From: Loripinus fragilis
Taxonomy: Eukaryota; Mollusca; Bivalvia; Lucinida; Lucinidae
Reading direction: 5' to 3'
NCBI GenBank assembly: GCA_964019695.1
Contig: CAXHUL010000238.1
Coordinates: 39,579-103,578, forward strand
DNA length: 64,000 bases
Shown here: one piece after another, positions 57,409 to 64,000 of the stretch
Position numbering within the stretch: the first letter of the stretch is position 1
Layout of the letters: each line of letters opens with the position of its first letter
Notes under the pieces: model-generated
What the model saw: only the letters and a program-made list of their open reading frames with translations
Databases searched by the model: none
What the model was told of the DNA's origin: nothing
Position numbers and translations under genes: made by a program

Positions 57409-60400
57409 ATCAGTATTTTTGCCCGAGTGGAAGTGGTCGGAAGGATATGTGTATGTAATTGGGTTGGGGTTAAGTAAGGGTTAGCCACTTCACTGACCCT
57501 GGCGTAGGAAAGTGTTACTATTTTCAGTAAGTGTTACCGAACTTCTTTTTTCAAGGGAGACAACTTAACATTCTCAAGGGAGACAATAAGCATGATCAAT
57601 ATACGTATTATGGACGTTACATGATGTTATTACAAGAAATAGAAAATGCTACAATTGTGTTAGTGCTAGGATGTTAGGTAAGGTTAGGTGTTAGGGGTTA
57701 GGTTAGGGGTTAGTTAGGGTTAGGTTAGGCGTGAGGGTTAGGGTTAGGGTTAGTTTAGAGTTTAACTTAAACCCCCACCCTAGTGGAAGCATGCATACAT
57801 ACAATTGTAAATAGTTGGGAGAGGGTTAGGGTTAGAGCGTTTATTTTGTGTTCTGTAGTAAGTTATTTTTTACCAAGACTTTGAAAATCACAACCCCAAC
57901 CCTGACCCTCATTGGTCATATGGAGAGCAATTTTAGGGTCAATGGAAAATATCTTATGCATGTAATGGTAAGAGCTGTTAGGTGTTGTAGGTTGATGTTA
58001 GGGGTTAGTGTTAGGTTAGGGGTTCGTTAGTGGGTTGTGTTAGGTTAGGTTAGGTTAGTGTTAGGGTTGGTGTTAGGGTTAGGGGTTGGTGTTAGGGTTA
58101 GGTTAGTGTTAGGTTAGTGTTATAGGGTTAGGGTTAGGTTGGGTTAGGTGTTAGGTTAGTGTTAGGGTGTTAGGTTTAGTGTAAGGTTAGGTGTTAGGGG
58201 GTTAGTGTTAGGGTTAGGGTTAGGTTAGGTATTAGGGGTTAGGTGTTAGAGTTAGGTGTTAGGGGGTTAGTGTTAGGGTTAGGTTGGTTTATGTATTAGG
58301 GGTTAGGTGTTAGGGTTAGGGTTAGGTTAGGGGGTTAGTATTTTTGTTATGGTTAGGGAATCAGTATTTTTGCCCGAGTGGAAGTGGTCGGAAGGATATG
58401 TGTATGTAATTGGGTTGGGGTTAAGTAAGGGTTAGCCACTTCACTGACCCTGGCGTAGGAAAGTGTTACTATTTTCAGTAAGTGTTACCGAACTTCTTTT
58501 TTCAAGGGAGACAACTTAACATTCTCAAGGGAGACAATAAGCATGATCAATATACGTATTATGGACGTTACATGATGTTATTACAAGAAATAGAAAATGC
58601 TACAATTGTGTTAGTGCTAGGATGTTAGGTAAGGTTAGGTGTTAGGGGTTAGGTTAGGGGTTAGTTAGGGTTAGGTTAGGCGTGAGGGTTAGGGTTAGGG
58701 TTAGTTTAGAGTTTAACTTAAACCCCCACCCTAGTGGAAGCATGCATACATACAATTGTAAATAGTTGGGAGAGGGTTAGGGTTAGAGCGTTTATTTTGT
58801 GTTCTGTAGTAAGTTATTTTTTACCAAGACTTTGAAAATCACAACCCCAACCCTGACCCTCATTGGTCATATGGAGAGCAATTTTAGGGTCAATGGAAAA
58901 TATCTTATGCATGTAATGGTAAGAGCTGTTAGGTGTAGTAGGTTGATGTTAGGGGTTAGTGTTAGGTTAGGGGTTCGTTAGTGGGTTGTGTTAGATTAGG
59001 TTAGGTTAGTGTTAGGGTTGGTGTTAGGGTTAGGGGTTGGTGTTAGGGTTAGGTTAGTGTTAGGTTAGTGTTATAGGGTTAGGGTTAGGTTGGGTTAGGT
59101 GTTAGGTTAGTGTTAGGGTGTTAGGTTTAGTGTAAGGTTAGGTGTTAGGGGGTTAGTGTTAGGGTTAGGGTTAGGTTAGGTATTAGGGGTTAGGTGTTAG
59201 GGTTAGGTGTTAGGGGGTTAGTGTTAGGGTTAGGTTGGTTTATGTATTAGGGGTTAGGTGTTAGGGTTAGGGTTAGGTTAGGGGGTTAGTATTTTTGTTA
59301 TGGTTAGGGAATCAGTATTTTTGCCCGAGTGGAAGTGGTCGGAAGGATATGTGTATGTAATTGGGTTGGGGTTAAGTAAGGGTTAGCCACTTCACTGACC
59401 CTGGCGTAGGAAAGTGTTACTATTTTCAGTAAGTGTTACCGAACTTCTTTTTTCAAGGGAGACAACTTAACATTCTCAAGGGAGACAATAAGCATGATCA
59501 ATGTACGTATTATGGACGTTACATGATGTTATTACAAGAAATAGAAAATGCTACAATTGTGTTAGTGCTAGGATGTTAGGTAAGGTTAGGTGTTAGGGGT
59601 TAGGTTAGGGGTTAGTTAGGGTTAGGTTAGGCGTGAGGGTTAGGGTTAGGGTTAGTTTAGAGTTTAACTTAAACCCCCACCCTAGTGGAAGCATGCATAC
59701 ATACACTTGTAAATAGTTGGGAGAGGGTTAGGGTTAGAGCGTTTATTTTGTGTTCTGTAGTAAGTTATTTTTTACCAAGACTTTGAAAATCACAACCCCA
59801 ACCCTGACCCTCATTGGTCATATGGAGAGCAATTTTAGGGTCAATGGAAAATATCTTATGCATGTAATGGTAAGAGCTGTTAGGTGTTGTAGGTTGATGT
59901 TAGGGGTTAGTGTTAGGTTAGGGGTTCGTTAGTGGGTTGTGTTAGGTTAGGTTAGGTTAGTGTTAGGGTTGGTGTTAGGGTTAGGGGTTGGTGTTAGGGT
60001 TAGGTTAGTGTTAGGTTAGTGTTATAGGGTTAGGGTTAGGTTGGGTTAGGTGTTAGGTTAGTGTTAGGGTGTTAGGTTTAGTGTAAGGTTAGGTGTTAGG
60101 GGGTTAGTGTTAGGGTTAGGGTTAGGTTAGGTATTAGGGGTTAGGTGTTAGGGTTAGTAGTTAGGGGGTTAGTGTTAGGGTTAGGTTGGTTTATGTATTA
60201 GGGGTTAGGTGTTAGGGTTAGGGTTAGGTTAGGGGGTTAGTATTTTTGTTATGGTTAGGGAATCAGTATTTTTGCCCGAGTGGAAGTGGTCGGAAGGATA
60301 TGTGTATGTAATTGGGTTGGGGTTAAGTAAGGGTTAGCCACTTCACTGACCCTGGCGTAGGAAAGTGTTACTATTTTCAGTAAGTGTTACCGAACTTCTT

Positions 60401-63400
60401 TTTTCAAGGGAGACAACTTAACATTCTCAAGGGAGACAATAAGCATGATCAATATACGTATTATGGACGTTACATGATGTTATTACAAGAAATAGAAAAT
60501 GCTACAATTGTGTTAGTGCTAGGATGTTAGGTAAGGTTAGGTGTTAGGGGTTAGGTTAGGGGTTAGTTAGGGTTAGGTTAGGCGTGAGGGTTAGGGTTAG
60601 GGTTAGTTTAGAGTTTAACTTAAACCCCCACCCTAGTGGAAGCATGCATACATACAATTGTAAATAGTTGGGAGAGGGTTAGGGTTAGAGCGTTTATTTT
60701 GTGTTCTGTAGTAAGTTATTTTTTACCAAGACTTTGAAAATCACAACCCCAACCCTGACCCTCATTGGTCATATGGAGAGCAATTTTAGGGTCAATGGAA
60801 AATATCTTATGCATGTAATGGTAAGAGCTGTTAGGTGTTGTAGGTTGATGTTAGGGGTTAGTGTTAGGTTAGGGGTTCGTTAGTGGGTTGTGTTAGGTTA
60901 GGTTAGGTTAGTGTTAGGGTTGGTGTTAGGGTTAGGGGTTGGTGTTAGGGTTAGGTTAGTGTTAGGTTAGTGTTATAGGGTTAGGGTTAGGTTGGGTTAG
61001 GTGTTAGGTTAGTGTTAGGGTGTTAGGTTTAGTGTAAGGTTAGGTGTTAGGGGGTTAGTGTTAGGGTTAGGGTTAGGTTAGGTATTAGGGGTTAGGTGTT
61101 AGGGTTAGGTGTTAGGGGGTTAGTGTTAGGGTTAGGTTGGTTTATGTATTAGGGGTTAGGTGTTAGGGTTAGGGTTAGGTTAGGGGGTTAGTATTTTTGT
61201 TATGGTTAGGGAATCAGTATTTTTGCCCGAGTGGAAGTGGTCGGAAGGATATGTGTATGTAATTGGGTTGGGGTTAAGTAAGGGTTAGCCACTTCACTGA
61301 CCCTGGCGTAGGAAAGTGTTACTATTTTCAGTAAGTGTTACCGAACTTCTTTTTTCAAGGGAGACAACTTAACATTCTCAAGGGAGACAATAAGCATGAT
61401 CAATATACGTATTATGGACGTTACATGATGTTATTACAAGAAATAGAAAATGCTACAATTGTGTTAGTGCTAGGATGTTAGGTAAGGTTAGGTGTTAGGG
61501 GTTAGGTTAGGGGTTAGTTAGGGTTAGGTTAGGCGTGAGGGTTAGGGTTAGGGTTAGTTTAGAGTTTAACTTAAACCCCCACCCTAGTGGAAACATGCAT
61601 ACATACAATTGTAAATAGTTGGGAGAGGGTTAGGGTTAGAGTGTTTATTTTGTGTTCTGTAGTAAGTTATTTTTTACCAAGACTTTGAAAATCACAACCC
61701 CAACCCTGACCCTCATTGGTCATATGGAGAGCAATTTTAGGGTCAATGGAAAATATCTTATGCATGTAATGGTAAGAGCTGTTAGGTGTTGTAGGTTGAT
61801 GTTAGGGGTTAGTGTTAGGTTAGGGGTTCGTTAGTGGGTTGTGTTAGGTTAGGTTAGGTTAGTGTTAGGGTTGGTGTTAGGGTTAGGGGTTGGTGTTAGG
61901 GTTAGGTTAGTGTTAGGTTAGTGTTATAGGGTTAGGGTTAGGTTGGGTTAGGTGTTAGGTTAGTGTTAGGGTGTTAGGTTTAGTGTAAGGTTAGGTGTTA
62001 GGGGGTTAGTGTTAGGGTTAGGGTTAGGTTAGGTATTAGGGGTTAGGTGTTAGGGTTAGGTGTTAGGGGGTTAGTGTTAGGGTTAGGTTGGTTTATGTAT
62101 TAGGGGTTAGGTGTTAGGGTTAGGGTTAGGTTAGGGGGTTAGTATTTTTGTTATGGTTAGGGAATCAGTATTTTTGCCCGAGTGGAAGTGGTCGGAAGGA
62201 TATGTGTATGTAATTGGGTTGGGGTTAAGTAAGGGTTAGCCACTTCACTGACCCTGGCGTAGGAAAGTGTTACTATTTTCAGTAAGTGTTACCGAACTTC
62301 TTTTTTCAAGGGAGACAACTTAACATTCTCAAGGGAGACAATAAGCATGATCAATATACGTATTATGGACGTTACATGATGTTATTACAAGAAATAGAAA
62401 ATGCTACAATTGTGTTAGTGCTAGGATGTTAGGTAAGGTTAGGTGTTAGGGGTTAGGTTAGGGGTTAGTTAGGGTTAGGTTAGGCGTGAGGGTTAGGGTT
62501 AGGGTTTGTTTAGAGTTTAACTTAAACCCCCACCCTAGTGGAAGCATGCATACATACAATTGTAAATAGTTGGGAGAGGGTTAGGGTTAGAGCGTTTATT
62601 TTGTGTTCTGTAGTAAGTTATTTTTTACCAAGACTTTGAAAATCACAACCCCAACCCTGACCCTCATTGGTCATATGGAGAGCAATTTTAGGGTCAATGG
62701 AAAATATCTTATGCATGTAATGGTAAGAGCTGTTAGGTGTTGTAGGTTGATGTTAGGGGTTAGTGTTAGGTTAGGGGTTCGTTAGTGGGTTGTGTTAGGT
62801 TAGGTTAGGTTAGTGTTAGGGTTGGTGTTAGGGTTAGGGGTTGGTGTTAGGGTTAGGTTAGTGTTAGGTTAGTGTTATAGGGTTAGGGTTAGGTTGGGTT
62901 AGGTGTTAGGTTAGTGTTAGGGTGTTAGGTTTAGTGTAAGGTTAGGTGTTAGGGGGTTAGTGTTAGGGTTAGGGTTAGGTTAGGTATTAGGGGTTAGGTG
63001 TTAGGGTTAGGTGTTAGGGGGTTAGTGTTAGGGTTAGGTTGGTTTATGTATTAGGGGTTAGGTGTTAGGGTTAGGGTTAGGTTAGGGGGTTAGTATTTTT
63101 GTTATGGTTAGGGAATCAGTATTTTTGCCCGAGTGGAAGTGGTCGGAAGGATATGTGTATGTAATTGGGTTGGGGTTAAGTAAGGGTTAGCCACTTCACT
63201 GACCCTGGCGTAGGAAAGTGTTACTATTTTCAGTAAGTGTTACCGAACTTCTTTTTTCAAGGGAGACAACTTAACATTCTCAAGGGAGACAATAAGCATG
63301 ATCAATATACGTATTATGGACGTTACATGATGTTATTACAAGAAATAGAAAATGCTACAATTGTGTTAGTGCTAGGATGTTAGGTAAGGTTAGGTGTTAG

Positions 63401-64000
63401 GGGTTAGGTTAGGGGTTAGTTAGGGTTAGGTTAGGCGTGAGGGTTAGGGTTAGGGTTAGTTTAGAGTTTAACTTAAACCCCCACCCTAGTGGAAGCATGC
63501 ATACATACAATTGTAAATAGTTGGGAGAGGGTTAGGGTTAGAGCGTTTATTTTGTGTTCTGTAGTAAGTTATTTTTTACCAAGACTTTGAAAATCACAAC
63601 CCCAACCCTGACCCTCATTGGTCATATGGAGAGCAATTTTAGGGTCAATGGAAAATATCTTATGCATGTAATGGTAAGAGCTGTTAGGTGTTGTAGGTTG
63701 ATGTTAGGGGTTAGTGTTAGGTTAGGGGTTCGTTAGTGGGTTGTGTTAGGTTAGGTTAGGTTAGTGTTAGGGTTGGTGTTAGGGTTAGGGGTTGGTGTTA
63801 GGGTTAGGTTAGTGTTAGGTTAGTGTTATAGGGTTAGGGTTAGGTTGGGTTAGGTGTTAGGTTAGTGTTAGGGTGTTAGGTTTAGTGTAAGGTTAGGTGT
63901 TAGGGGGTTAGTGTTAGGGTTAGGGTTAGGTTAGGTATTAGGGGTTAGGTGTTAGGGTTAGGTGTTAGGGGGTTAGTGTTAGGGTTAGGTTGGTTTATGT
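57409..64000 (+). repeat. Satellite subfamily A' block
   Basis: Seven units (the last one incomplete) of exactly 951 bp are nearly identical. They are A-like in the core but share private variants such as GGCGTGAGG, GCATGCATACATAC and TTGATGTTAGG. Confidence 0.9.

Larger units (their letters stand above)
39001..64000 (+). repeat. ~951-bp telomere-like satellite array
   Basis: Twenty-seven units are marked by ATCAGTATTTTTGCCCGAG, starting at 39081, 40036, 40998, 41257, 42196, 43137, 44082 and then mostly every 952 or 951 bp to 63115. Each unit has a core of about 260 bp, a telomere-like block of about 110 bp, a second spacer of about 230 bp (from GTTTAGAGTTTAACTTAAAC) and about 350 bp of degenerate TTAGGG / TTAGG / GTTAGGTG. 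The array runs past the window edge. It is subtelomeric-type or a large interstitial telomeric satellite. Confidence 0.97.

Noticed and set aside
41696..63736. 60-82 codon frame repeated in satellite units
   Set aside because: The frame begins at a non-ATG start in unit sequence, is lost in many subfamily B units and is conserved only because the units are homogenised.

Overview
The window looks like a molluscan, probably bivalve, nuclear genome. It is AT-rich and gene-poor. It is packed with non-LTR retrotransposon remains, tRNA-derived SINEs, palindromic MITEs with long G/C homopolymer tracts, microsatellites and a TTAGGG-type telomere-like satellite. This origin is inferred from the style of the repeats and from TTAGGG; no single gene names a species. 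No intact ordinary host gene is visible. One candidate host gene is represented by a signal-peptide-like first exon (16077-16152), a matching acceptor (16701) and an Ig-like exon (36773-36894).

Layout. 1-7310: LINE debris. This holds a minus-strand LINE C-terminal fragment, a decayed RT, several foldback repeats, and a 2.4 kb LINE (4900-7303) whose RT and C-terminal frames are broken only by one frameshift. 7310-21334: a mosaic of nested MITEs, SINEs and palindromic 'GCGCGGATCC' elements.

21341-36536: a 15.2 kb Polinton/Maverick-like element. It starts AGTAGTAC and ends GTACTACT, has about 1 kb rearranged terminal inverted repeats, and is flanked on both sides by the 6-bp duplication CCTTTA. 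Inside, a C2H2-finger plus FtsK/HerA-type packaging ATPase gene runs rightward. A long unrecognised gene runs leftward from the other side of an 11-bp VNTR. The leftward gene is wrecked by frameshifts, a SINE with a perfect 13-bp target duplication and a LINE-like insertion. I see no protein-primed polymerase, integrase, protease or capsid genes. The left half is taken up by repeats, a 0.5 kb internal inverted repeat and a 732-bp palindromic element. The element is therefore old and defective, or an unusual variant.

36537-38977: the Ig-like exon, followed by about 23 tandem copies (about 83 bp each) of the end of that exon together with its splice donor. 38978-39000: assembly gap (N). 39001-64000: at least 25 kb of a satellite of about 951 bp that mixes degenerate telomeric repeat with unique spacers. 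It has distinct subfamilies, a hybrid unit and a truncated unit. The G-rich strand reads left to right, as expected if the chromosome end lies to the right.
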